Origin: Oscillibacter sp.
GTDB lineage: Bacteria; Bacillota; Clostridia; Oscillospirales; Oscillospiraceae
Reading direction: 5' to 3'
Assembly (NCBI GenBank): GCA_022796315.1
Contig: JAAWIL010000023.1
Location: 1-17,737, forward strand
DNA: 17,737 nt
Translations under genes and position numbers: made by a program
The notes under the pieces: model-generated
Database searches by the model: none
Told to the model about the DNA's origin: nothing
Seen by the model: only the letters and a program-made list of their open reading frames with translations
Shown: in pieces, positions 1-8,534 of the stretch
How the letters are laid out: every line of letters starts with the position of its first letter
Numbering within the stretch: the first letter of the stretch is position 1

Positions 1-291
1 CACGCCGCCGATGCCGCTGCCGTCCTGCTGGTAGTCGGTCCAGTATTCAAAATGGTGGCGGTTGCGGCCCTTGTGGTGGAGCCAGGCGGCGCTGTAGCCG
101 TCGGTCCGGCGCTGCTGGTCGTTGGGGCTGTGGTCTCCCTGGAAGTAGCGGACCCCGGCCAGGAACTCCGTGGGGGAGTACTTGCTGAGATCATGGGTGA
201 GACCCTGCCAGTAGAGACCAAGCCGGAAGCAGTATTTCCGCACCAGCGCCCGGTGGCGGTGGATGGTTTTCAGATGGGCCCAGAAGTACAA
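1..291 (-). CDS. DUF5662 family protein, N-terminal part
   Basis: Reading the minus strand from position 291 gives 97 codons without a stop, running off the left edge. The protein begins MYFWAHLKTIHRHRALV and contains RKYCFRLGLYWQGLTHDLSK, KYSPTEFLAGVRYFQGDHSP, and AAWLHHKGRNRHHFEYW. I recognise this pattern of conserved His, Tyr and Trp residues as DUF5662, a family with no established role that is common in gut Clostridia. The start is taken as TTG at 291-289, because an in-frame TGA lies four codons upstream and an AGGTGA-type ribosome site sits just before it. The TTG start explains why the gene is easy to miss. The C-terminus lies outside the window. The family call is from memory of its conserved blocks; no function is inferred. 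Confidence 0.8.
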   Translation of the reverse strand, partial: MYFWAHLKTIHRHRALVRKYCFRLGLYWQGLTHDLSKYSPTEFLAGVRYFQGDHSPNDQQRRTDGYSAAWLHHKGRNRHHFEYWTDYQQDGSGIGGV

Positions 292-348
292 GGAAGGTCA
301 CCTCACGATCAGATTGGCGGGCGGAGGAGTCCGGCCCGCTGTCTCTAC

Positions 349-357
349 AGTATAGCA
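349..357 (-). promoter_or_regulatory. Possible extended -10 promoter for the DUF5662 gene
   Basis: On the minus strand these bases read TGCTATACT, an extended -10 (TGn followed by TATACT), about 58 nt upstream of the TTG start. No good -35 is visible at the usual distance, which extended -10 promoters can tolerate. This is inferred from sequence alone. Confidence 0.4.
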
Positions 358-439
358 CAGCTATGATAAAAAGACGAGAGAAACTTTGCATGGAAATTCT
401 CCGGAGGAGAACACTAGGGAGGTGTATGGAGGTGTTGGG

Positions 440-865
440 ATGGAAACGGCGATTTTTGTCTGTTCGGAGTCCTGGCGAACGCTGCTGCCGCCGGGGGTGC
501 AGACCCCGGCCACGGAGGAGGACCTGGCGGTCCGGCGATGGGACCTTTTGGCGCTGACGCCCCAGGGCCTGCCCGCAGAGGGGAGCTGCCTCCTGCTGCT
601 GGCGCCGGGGGACTGCGCGGAGCTGGAGGGCCTCCGGGCGGAGCGGGTGGTGACCTACGGCCTGTCCCCCCGGGACAGCCTGACGCTGTCCAGTCTGGCG
701 GAGCCGGTGCTGTGTGTGCAGCGGGCGCTGCCACGGCCGGACGGAACGGTGATCGAGCCCCAGGAGTTCCCCTTGCCGGATCTTCCGGCGCCTGCGGAGG
801 AGCTGCTTCCGCTGTTGGGACTGCGATTGTTGCAAATGCCGCTGGAAACCGCCTTCCGCCTGTGA
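440..865 (+). CDS. Unrecognised 141-aa protein
   Basis: The 141-aa product starts METAIFVCSESWRTLLPPG and ends PLETAFRL. The ATG at 440 is chosen over an upstream in-frame ATG at 386 because GGAGGTG at 428-434 lies 5 nt before it. The protein is acidic and Leu-rich, with no signal peptide or membrane segment. The central run RVVTYGLSPRDSLTLSSL recalls the vvTYG(l/f) block that opens the C-terminal domain of Mur ligases, but no ATP-binding P-loop or central domain is present. It could therefore be a free-standing relative of that domain or an unrelated protein; this is a weak inference. Its neighbours do not reveal a role. The stop codon is part of the next gene's promoter. Confidence 0.65.
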   Translation: METAIFVCSESWRTLLPPGVQTPATEEDLAVRRWDLLALTPQGLPAEGSCLLLLAPGDCAELEGLRAERVVTYGLSPRDSLTLSSLAEPVLCVQRALPRPDGTVIEPQEFPLPDLPAPAEELLPLLGLRLLQMPLETAFRL

Positions 866-871
866 TATAAT
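863..871 (+). promoter_or_regulatory. Extended -10 promoter overlapping a stop codon
   Basis: TGATATAAT is a perfect extended -10 element. Its TG(A) is the stop codon of the preceding gene at 863-865. It lies about 90 nt upstream of the small membrane protein gene and probably drives it. No clear -35 is visible. Confidence 0.5.
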
Positions 872-964
872 CAAAATATCCACTTATGAAGGAATCGGAA
901 GCCCGCCCATTCGGATGGCAAAGGGCGGCGGGAGCGGTCATGGACCGGAAAAGGAGGGATCTCA

Positions 965-1150
965 TTGGGCGGTTGGATTCTGCTGGGGGCCCTGGCGGTG
1001 GGCGTTGGTTTTTTGATGCACTGGCTGTACGGCGACAAGAGCGGCGCGACGCCCTGCTGCGGCTGCGGACAGTGCATTGCCGCGGGCCACTGTGTGATGG
1101 GGCGGCGAAGAGCGGCAAAAAAGCGGGAAAAGGACCAGGATCCGTCTTGA
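965..1150 (+). CDS. Small Cys-rich single-pass membrane protein
   Basis: A 61-aa product begins with TTG at 965, preceded by AGGAGGG-type bases at 952-958 with a 6-nt gap, which decides the start. Residues 3-22 (GWILLGALAVGVGFLMHWLY) form one hydrophobic helix. Next come the Cys-rich segment PCCGCGQCIAAGHC and a basic tail, RRRAAKKREK. The layout of a short N-terminal helix followed by clustered cysteines resembles the FeoB-associated Cys-rich membrane protein class, but no feo gene is present here, so the family is not claimed. The five cysteines could bind a metal or Fe-S cluster, which is inference. The gene ends just before the T-box promoter, whose -35 overlaps its stop. Confidence 0.6.
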   Translation: MGGWILLGALAVGVGFLMHWLYGDKSGATPCCGCGQCIAAGHCVMGRRRAAKKREKDQDPS

Positions 1151-1174
1151 CAAACCGGAGAAAAAGGATATAAT
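1147..1174 (+). promoter_or_regulatory. Sigma-A promoter of the T-box/alaS operon
   Basis: TTGACA at 1147-1152 and TATAAT at 1169-1174, both perfect consensus, are separated by 16 bp. Transcription is expected to start near 1181, at the beginning of the T-box leader. Confidence 0.88.
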
Positions 1175-1180
1175 AGATTC

Positions 1181-1411
1181 GTTATTTTGGAAAACGCGAT
1201 GAAAAAGCCAGCCTTGCGACACGGGTCGAAGCGAGAGGGGAGACGGTGCGAGCCCCTTGTCCACGCCGGAAGGCCGCCACTTTGGAGCAGACCGCGGCGA
1301 GCGGGACGGCTCATCCCCGTTACAGGATGGCTCAAGATATCCCCGGCGGGGATAATTAGGGTGGTACCGCGAAGAAGTCCTTCGCCCCTGACAGTGTCAG
1401 GGGCGTTTTTT
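1181..1411 (+). promoter_or_regulatory. T-box leader, alanine type
   Basis: This untranslated leader carries the T-box consensus AGGGTGGTACCGCG at 1358-1371, the segment that pairs with the uncharged tRNA acceptor end. It is followed by a perfect terminator at 1383-1411. Upstream, 1225-1260 resembles the distal part of Stem I. The block GAAGGCCGCCACTTTGGAG places GCC codons at 1273-1275 and 1276-1278, where the specifier normally lies (after GAA and before a CTTTGAG-like run). GCC encodes alanine, which fits alaS downstream. In this class, uncharged tRNA stabilises an antiterminator and allows transcription. Which GCC is the specifier is not resolved by eye. Confidence 0.92.
1383..1411 (+). 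terminator. T-box regulatory terminator
   Basis: A perfect 10-bp stem (CGCCCCTGAC at 1383-1392 with GTCAGGGGCG at 1396-1405) and a 3-nt loop are followed by six T at 1406-1411. It lies just 3' of the T-box consensus, so it is the conditional terminator of this riboswitch. Confidence 0.9.
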
Positions 1412-1430
1412 GTTCAAAAGGAGGCGTTTG

Positions 1431-1856
1431 GTGAAGAATTTCCAGAACTATACTCCGGAAAAGTACAGCGGGCCTGACTATGAAAAGGTAGAAGATGGAA
1501 TCTACAGAGGGAAGAATCCCTATTGGGAGCCGGGGTGGGGGCACGAGGAGCTTTTCCTGACCTCCATGACCTTTGAAATGGAGCCGGAGTGTTACGGCGA
1601 GGAGGGCGGCTGCCCACAGGATATTACGCAGATTCCCTTTGAGAGTATTCTGGACAACTATTCCGTATTCGTCACCGATTTCTATGACGCCCTGAACCGG
1701 GACAGCGCCCGCGTCTGTTATCAGGAATTCGGCGCCTTTGAAATCGAGGATATCCGGAACCTGCGCGCCCTGATCGGCAGGCGGTTTTACGCCGTGCCCT
1801 GTGGAAAGGATGACCCGGAGGGCAATGGTTCCGACTATAAAATTGTCATCGAATAA
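1431..1856 (+). CDS. Unrecognised 141-aa protein between T-box and alaS
   Basis: The product is 141 aa, starting (GTG)KNFQNYTPEKYSGPDYEKV and ending GSDYKIVIE. GTG at 1431 is chosen because AAAGGAGG at 1417-1424 lies 6 nt upstream; a TTG one codon earlier is possible. The protein is soluble, acidic and rich in Tyr, Phe and Glu, with no signal peptide, helix-turn-helix or recognisable catalytic motif. I do not recognise its family. It lies between the T-box and alaS, 32 nt before the latter with no terminator, so the two should be co-transcribed and both respond to alanyl-tRNA charging. A link to alanine or translation is inferred from that position only. Confidence 0.75.
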   Translation: MKNFQNYTPEKYSGPDYEKVEDGIYRGKNPYWEPGWGHEELFLTSMTFEMEPECYGEEGGCPQDITQIPFESILDNYSVFVTDFYDALNRDSARVCYQEFGAFEIEDIRNLRALIGRRFYAVPCGKDDPEGNGSDYKIVIE

Positions 1857-1888
1857 CAAAAAAAGTTTATTTTCAGGAGGTAATACCC

Positions 1889-4555
<2,667 letters not shown>

Positions 4556-4595
4556 AGAGCAAAAGAGAAGCAGGCGAAGCCGGAAAAAGTTTCGC

Positions 4596-4645
4596 GCAAG
4601 CCTCACCGAGGGCTTGCAGGGGGTCCAGGGGGCGGCGCCCCCTGG
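4596..4645. repeat. Two-hairpin palindromic element, probable dispersed repeat
   Basis: The spacer between alaS and the cupin gene holds two adjacent palindromes. GCAAGCCTC at 4596-4604 pairs with GAGGGCTTGC at 4608-4617, with one bulged G. CCAGGGGGC at 4625-4633 pairs perfectly with GCCCCCTGG at 4637-4645 around a GGC loop. A purine-rich GGAGCGAAGCGAACGG tail follows. No T-tract follows either stem, so these are not typical terminators. The linking GGGGTCCAGGGG core resembles intergenic palindromes I recall from Oscillospiraceae genomes, which would make it REP/MITE-like. Only one copy is in this window, so the repeat nature is inferred. Confidence 0.5.
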
Positions 4646-4738
4646 GTTCCGGAGCGAAGCGAACGGTCCAAAGTCCGCCAAATCGAACCAATATACAGGG
4701 TCAAAAAAGAAATCCAACCGCAAAGAAAGGAGCCTCCC

Positions 4739-5077
4739 ATGCTCATCCCATTTGACACCATGGAGACCACCGTCATTCCCCACATGCGGGGCGGCGAAAA
4801 GGAGGTCTCCGCCCAGATGTACACCGACTCCCTGAGCAAGATCATGCGGGGCCGCCTGATCCCCGGCGCCACCATCGGTCTCCATACCCACGAGACCAGC
4901 TGCGAGATCATCTACATCCTCTCCGGAACCGGCAAGGTCCTGTACGACGGAGTCTGTGAGTCCCTGTCCCCGGGCAGCTGCCACTACTGCCCCAAGGGGC
5001 ATTCCCGCAGTCTCATCAACGACAATCCCGAGGGCGGGGAGGACCTGTGCTTCTTCGCTGTCGTTCCCGAGCAGTGA
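4739..5077 (+). CDS. Small cupin-domain protein
   Basis: This 112-aa single-domain cupin has both conserved motifs. Motif 1 covers about residues 43-65, with metal-ligand candidates H49, H51 and E56 in GLHTHETSCEIIYILSG. Motif 2 covers about residues 77-94 (LSPGSCHYCPKGHSRSLIND), with H88. A divalent metal is therefore expected in the barrel. The substrate cannot be read from sequence; small cupins of this type include sugar-phosphate isomerase-like and metabolite-binding proteins. AAAGGAG at 4726-4732 sits 6 nt before ATG. The gene leads a tight cluster, since its stop is 9 nt before the next start. Confidence 0.9.
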   Translation: MLIPFDTMETTVIPHMRGGEKEVSAQMYTDSLSKIMRGRLIPGATIGLHTHETSCEIIYILSGTGKVLYDGVCESLSPGSCHYCPKGHSRSLINDNPEGGEDLCFFAVVPEQ

Positions 5078-5086
5078 GGTGAGAGG

Positions 5087-5800
5087 ATGCTGCCGAAAGA
5101 CCCCATGATTCTCCTGAGCGTTGTCAACACCAAGCTCCGGGACGAGTTCCCCAGCCTCTCGGAGCTCTGCGCCGCCCTGGACGCGGACGAGGCGGCCCTG
5201 CGGGAGACTCTGGCTCAGCTGAACTATCAATACGACGCCCAGCGGAACCAGTTTGTATTGTATAAGGAGGACACCATGGAGACAGCACTGCCCCATTTCA
5301 AATACCACCCGGACCCTCTGAAAACCGAGATGTTCAAAAAGCAGGAAAAACCCTCCCTTTGTCCCTGCTGCGGAAAGGAGACCCTTATTACCTACGAGGG
5401 ACCCTTCTACAGCATCAAAACCATCCGCGGCCTCTGCCCAGACTGCATCGCCAGCGGCGCGGCGGCGGAGAAGTACGACGGCGCCTTTCAGGACGGCACG
5501 TTTGTGGACGAGGTCAGCGACCCCGCCAAGCTGGAGGAGCTGGTTTCCCGCACACCGGGCTACTGCGGCTGGCAGCAGGAGTACTGGCGGGCCCACTGCG
5601 ACGACTACTGCGCGTTCGTTGGGTATGTGGGTTATAAAGACCTGGTGTCTATGGGCATTCTGGAGGAGATTCAGGAGGACAAGGGGCTGGATTCCTGGGT
5701 CCTGGAAAATCTGACGGCTCTGGACAGCGGCAGCGTACAGGGCTATCTGTTCCGCTGTCTCCACTGCGGCAGACATTTGCTGTGGGTGGACTGTGATTAA
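5087..5800 (+). CDS. DUF4250-CbrC (UPF0167) fusion protein
   Basis: The 237-aa reading frame joins two families. Residues 1-57 (MLPKDPMILLSVVNTKLRDE to about QRNQF) match DUF4250, usually a free-standing protein of about 60 aa. Residues 64-237 match the CbrC/UPF0167 family: LPHFKYHPDPLKTEMF, then CPCC (C92, C95), GLCPDC (C117, C120), and a late CLHC pair (C224, C227). These Cys pairs suggest zinc binding. E. coli CbrC is linked to colicin E2 tolerance, but its biochemical role is not known. No stop separates the two parts, yet a strong ribosome site and ATG lie exactly at the junction (5264-5278). The cell may therefore make both the fusion and CbrC alone. Confidence 0.88.
   Translation: MLPKDPMILLSVVNTKLRDEFPSLSELCAALDADEAALRETLAQLNYQYDAQRNQFVLYKEDTMETALPHFKYHPDPLKTEMFKKQEKPSLCPCCGKETLITYEGPFYSIKTIRGLCPDCIASGAAAEKYDGAFQDGTFVDEVSDPAKLEELVSRTPGYCGWQQEYWRAHCDDYCAFVGYVGYKDLVSMGILEEIQEDKGLDSWVLENLTALDSGSVQGYLFRCLHCGRHLLWVDCD
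5264..5278 (+). promoter_or_regulatory. Internal ribosome site and ATG at the domain junction
   Basis: AAGGAGG at 5264-5270 is followed after 5 nt by an in-frame ATG at 5276, the first codon of METALPHFKYHP, which is where a free-standing CbrC protein would begin. It is as strong as true gene starts in this window. Confidence 0.65.
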
Positions 5801-5826
5801 ATCTGCGAACAAGGGAGGATGCTTTC

Positions 5827-6165
5827 ATGTCTGATTGCTTATTCTGTAAAATTGCCGCCGGGGAAATTCCAAGCTCCAAGGTTTACGAGGACGAGCTCTG
5901 CTGCGCCTTCTATGACATCGCCCCCCAGGCGCCCACCCATTTTCTGGTGATCCCCAAAGTCCACATCGGCTCTGTGTTCGAGGTGGGGCCGGAGAACAGC
6001 GGCACAGTGGCCCATATTTTTGAGGTCATCGCAAAGCTTGCCAAGGAGCAGGGCCTGGAGAGCTACCGGGTGGTCTCCAACATCGGCGAGCAGGCGGGGC
6101 AGAGCGTATTCCACCTGCATTTTCATGTGCTCTCCGGCCGGGATCTGACCTGGCCTCCGGGCTGA
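5827..6165 (+). CDS. HIT family (HINT-type) nucleotide-binding hydrolase
   Basis: The 112-aa product has the typical HINT length. It opens MSDCLFCKIAAGEIPSS, with the C4-x-x-C7 pair that helps bind zinc in many bacterial members. Near the end is the histidine triad HLHFHVL (H96, H98, H100). It ends GRDLTWPPG, again typical of HINT proteins. Family members are cytoplasmic purine nucleoside phosphoramidases; the natural substrate in bacteria is not settled. GGGAGG at 5813-5818 precedes ATG by 8 nt. It is the last gene of the cupin/CbrC cluster, 26 nt after CbrC, and is followed by a hairpin. Confidence 0.95.
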   Translation: MSDCLFCKIAAGEIPSSKVYEDELCCAFYDIAPQAPTHFLVIPKVHIGSVFEVGPENSGTVAHIFEVIAKLAKEQGLESYRVVSNIGEQAGQSVFHLHFHVLSGRDLTWPPG

Positions 6166-6175
6166 GCGGACTTTG

Positions 6176-6210
6176 GAAGCGGCGGCGGATGCCGCCGCTT
6201 CTGTGCTTTC
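6176..6210 (+). terminator. Terminator-like hairpin after the HIT gene
   Basis: GAAGCGGCGGC at 6176-6186 pairs perfectly with GCCGCCGCTTC at 6191-6201 around a 4-nt loop. The 3' tail TGTGCTTTC is only moderately T-rich. The position, 10 nt after the stop, supports termination. Confidence 0.7.
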
Positions 6211-6317
6211 GCCCCCCGGAGGGCAGCCGGCGCGCCGGGGTTTTGACCATAATTTCCGGCAGCAGTTCGTCAAATTTCAGCAAATAGACAAATCTGCCGA
6301 GAGTGGACAGGTTTTTG

Positions 6318-6346
6318 TTGTGTTTCCACCGGGAAAAAGATATAAT
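6318..6346 (+). promoter_or_regulatory. Promoter of the ilv leader and operon
   Basis: TATAAT at 6341-6346 lies 17 bp after TTGTGT at 6318-6323, a partial -35 match. Transcription should start near 6353, giving an untranslated leader of about 460 nt before ilvB. The region is clearly AT-richer than the flanking genes. Confidence 0.72.
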
Positions 6347-6352
6347 GATCGA

Positions 6353-6567
6353 GTAAATTAAGTTGAAAAAGTGCAAAATACACTTTTTCAATCAGCGGGC
6401 GGGCAGCCCGCTGGTACGCGAAGCGCACATGAGTTCCGATGAAATGCAAGTCAAGGCCGCGTATGCAGCCGCCGGCGGAAATCAATCGCCGCCGGGTTCA
6501 AAAGGATCACATCATACGTTGGAACTTACTTGACGATCAATCATTTAGAGATGAAGAGGGATTCTCG
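6353..6567 (+). ncRNA. Structured 5' part of the ilv leader RNA
   Basis: Several perfect inverted repeats follow the predicted transcription start. TTGAAAAAGTG (6363-6373) pairs with CACTTTTTCAA (6381-6391). CAGCGGGC (6393-6400) pairs with GCCCGCTG (6406-6413). TACGCG (6415-6420) pairs with CGCGTA (6458-6463). CCGGCGG (6472-6478) pairs with CCGCCGG (6489-6495). Two longer-range complements cross each other: AGTTCC (6432-6437) with GGAACT (6521-6526), and GTCAAG (6450-6455) with CTTGAC (6529-6534). They may be alternative pairs or a pseudoknot. There is no T-box consensus and I recognise no known riboswitch. Whether this part senses anything is not known. Confidence 0.45.
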
Positions 6568-6675
6568 ATGGCGGTGCCGGCTTTGTTCAACAGCATTCTG
6601 AATCTCTGCATGATTCTGATTCTGGCGCGGATTATTCCGGGACAAGAAGAGAATCATGTGGTCGGTCATGCCTGA
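6568..6675 (+). CDS. ilv leader peptide (attenuation peptide)
   Basis: A 35-codon frame starts at ATG 6568, with AGAGGG at 6555-6560 and a 7-nt gap. The product is MAVPALFNSILNLCMILILA, then RIIPGQEENHVVGHA. Thirteen of 35 residues are Ile, Leu or Val. Residues 10-23 hold five Ile and four Leu in 14 positions, the products of the pathway encoded downstream. All five Ile codons are ATT, whereas the ilv genes mainly use ATC. The frame ends 63 nt before an intrinsic terminator. These features are classic for a leader peptide whose stalled ribosome controls attenuation. A longer frame from 6439 is possible but lacks a ribosome site. A small membrane peptide is the alternative. Confidence 0.72.
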   Translation: MAVPALFNSILNLCMILILARIIPGQEENHVVGHA

Positions 6676-6740
6676 AACGAGCGCGGGCCGGTGCTGGAAC
6701 GTGGAAGCGGTCAGAGCCGGAGAATCGTGAAATCATGCAG
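6606..6740 (+). promoter_or_regulatory. Mutually exclusive pairing segments of the ilv attenuator
   Basis: CTGCATGATTCT at 6606-6617, inside the Ile/Leu codon run, has three possible partners: AGAATCATGTGG (6650-6661, with G-U pairs), AGAATCGTG (6721-6729, one G-U), and, for its first ten bases, AATCATGCAG (6731-6740, perfect). The last overlaps the first bases of the terminator stem. CCGGCTTTG (6577-6585) can pair with CAGAGCCGG (6712-6720). AAGCGGTC (6705-6712) could invade the terminator's 3' arm. A ribosome in this region would change which pairs form. The exact antiterminator is not proved by eye. Confidence 0.55.
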
Positions 6741-6773
6741 CCTATGGTTCGACCAACGGACCGTAGGCTTTTT
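6739..6773 (+). terminator. Attenuator terminator upstream of ilvB
   Basis: AGCCTATGGT (6739-6748) pairs with ACCGTAGGCT (6760-6769) with a single G-U pair and an 11-nt loop. The T-run TTTTT at 6769-6773 follows directly. It lies between the promoter and ilvB, so it must be conditional. Confidence 0.85.
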
Positions 6774-6816
6774 GCATTCGGAGCGCCAATCAACGATGGA
6801 GGGAATGAATGAGCGT

Positions 6817-8532
6817 ATGAAAATCAAAGCAACCGCAGCCATTATGGAGTGCCTGCTGGAGCAGGAGGTGGACACCGTCTTCGGCTACCCCGGCGGGACG
6901 ATCCTGAACCTCTATGACGAGCTCTACCGCTACAGGGACAGAATCCACCATGTGTTAACCGCCCATGAGCAGGGGGCCGCCCACGCCGCCGACGGCTACG
7001 CCCGCTCCACCGGCAAGGTGGGCGTGTGCTTCGCTACCTCCGGCCCCGGGGCCACCAACCTGACCACCGGCATCGCCACCGCCCACCTGGATTCCTCTCC
7101 CGTGGTGTTCATCACCTGCAACGTGGGAGAGAATCTGTTGGGCAAGGACGCCTTCCAGGAGGTGGACATCACCGGCATCGCCATGCCCATCACCAAGGCC
7201 ACCTTCCTGGTCCGGGAGGCCGCGGAAATCCCCGATGTGATGCGCCAGGCCTTCGCCGTGGCGGCCAACGGCCGTCCGGGACCGGTGCTTATTGACTTTT
7301 TGAAGAATGTCACCGGCCCCAATGAGGAGATCGAGTACACCTTCATCCCCTGGCGGGAGAACCGGAGCAGCGCCGGAATGCGGCGGCTGAACCGGGACCA
7401 CGAACTGAAGAAGCCAACCCCCAACCAGGAGGACGTGGATACCCTCCTGGACATGATTGCCGCGTCGGAGCGGCCCCTCCTGATCTGCGGCGGCGGCGTG
7501 GTCCTGGGCCGGGCAGACAAGGAGTTCCGGGAGTTCGCCGAGAAGCTGGACGCCCCGGTGGCCATCAGCCTCATGGGCGGCGGCGGCTTCTCCGGGAGCC
7601 ACCCCCTCACCACCGGCATGATCGGAATGCACGGGTCCAAGGCCTCCAACACCGCCTGTCACGAGTGCGACCTATTGATCGCCGTGGGCTGCCGGTTCTC
7701 CGACCGGGTGGCCCTGAGCCCGGCTACCTTCGCCAGCCAGGCCAAAATTGTCCAGATCGACATCGACCGGGCGGAGATCGACAAAAATGTGCTGACGGAC
7801 CACCACATCATCGGGTCCGCCCGCCGGGTGCTGACGATGCTGAATGAGAAGCTGCCCCAGTACAGCCACCAAGCGTGGAAGGAGCATATCTTGCCCCTCC
7901 GGGCCCCGTCGGTGGCGGAGGCGAGCGACCACCTGACGCCCCAGCAGGTGCTGGAGACCATCCGGATTCAGATGCCGGAGGACGCCATTGTGGCCACGGA
8001 CGTGGGCCAGCACCAGATGTGGGCCATCAAATACCTGCACTTCCAGTACCCCGGCCAGATGCTCACCAGCGGCGGCTTCGGCACTATGGGCTTTGGCCTG
8101 GGCGCGGCCATCGGCGCGCAGACCGCCCACCCGGACCGGCGGGTGCTCCACATCACCGGGGACGGGTGCTTCCGCATGAACTGCCATGAGCTGGCCACCG
8201 TCCAGCACTACGGCCTGCCCATCATCACCGTGGTCTTCAACAACGGCACTCTGGGCATGGTCCGCCAGTGGCAGAGCCTGATCTACGGCAAGCGCTACTC
8301 CGAGACCACCCTGGACCGGGGACCGGACTTCGTGAAGCTGGCGGAGGCCTACGGCATCCGGGGCTTCCGGGTCAAAACGGCGGCGGAGATGGAGACCGCC
8401 CTGGCCCAGGCCCTGGCCCTGCGGAAGCCTGCGGTCATCGACTGTACCTTGGACATTGACGAGATGGTGCGGCCCATGGTGGCCGCCGGTGCGGAGATCA
8501 CGGATTTCCTGCTGAGTGAAGGAGGAGACTGA
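6817..8532 (+). CDS. ilvB: Acetolactate synthase, large (catalytic) subunit
   Basis: This ThDP- and FAD-dependent enzyme catalyses the first common step of valine, leucine and isoleucine synthesis. It is 571 aa from ATG 6817 (MKIKATAAIMECLLEQEVDT), with the usual three-domain layout. The N-terminal domain has FGYPGGT, the catalytic Glu (E51) in AHEQGAAHAADGYA, and SGPGATNL. The central domain has LICGGGVV and CRFSDRV. The C-terminal ThDP motif runs from GDG (448-450) to NN (475-476). Start choice is uncertain: GGAGGG at 6798-6803 lies 13 nt before 6817, but only 1 nt before the in-frame ATG at 6805, and a third ATG is at 6796. I chose the start that matches family N-termini. It is the first structural gene after the attenuator. 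Confidence 0.97.
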   Translation: MKIKATAAIMECLLEQEVDTVFGYPGGTILNLYDELYRYRDRIHHVLTAHEQGAAHAADGYARSTGKVGVCFATSGPGATNLTTGIATAHLDSSPVVFITCNVGENLLGKDAFQEVDITGIAMPITKATFLVREAAEIPDVMRQAFAVAANGRPGPVLIDFLKNVTGPNEEIEYTFIPWRENRSSAGMRRLNRDHELKKPTPNQEDVDTLLDMIAASERPLLICGGGVVLGRADKEFREFAEKLDAPVAISLMGGGGFSGSHPLTTGMIGMHGSKASNTACHECDLLIAVGCRFSDRVALSPATFASQAKIVQIDIDRAEIDKNVLTDHHIIGSARRVLTMLNEKLPQYSHQAWKEHILPLRAPSVAEASDHLTPQQVLETIRIQMPEDAIVATDVGQHQMWAIKYLHFQYPGQMLTSGGFGTMGFGLGAAIGAQTAHPDRRVLHITGDGCFRMNCHELATVQHYGLPIITVVFNNGTLGMVRQWQSLIYGKRYSETTLDRGPDFVKLAEAYGIRGFRVKTAAEMETALAQALALRKPAVIDCTLDIDEMVRPMVAAGAEITDFLLSEGGD

Positions 8533-8534
8533 CC

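Noticed and set aside
886..1173. 95-codon frame on the plus strand overlapping the small membrane protein
   Set aside because: It has no ribosome site, and its product is a basic, low-complexity sequence. The 965 frame has a strong site and a clear helix plus Cys cluster.
4596..4645. Intrinsic terminator of alaS
   Set aside because: The stems are strong but no T-run follows either one on the plus strand. Some termination cannot be excluded.
6439..6567. Longer start for the ilv leader peptide (78 aa)
   Set aside because: The added part has no ribosome site, is basic and unstructured, and covers RNA stem-forming sequence. The AGAGGG site points to ATG 6568.
6353..6816. A T-box leader for the ilv operon
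   Set aside because: No AGGGTGGTACCGCG-like segment was found between promoter and terminator, unlike the clear one before alaS.
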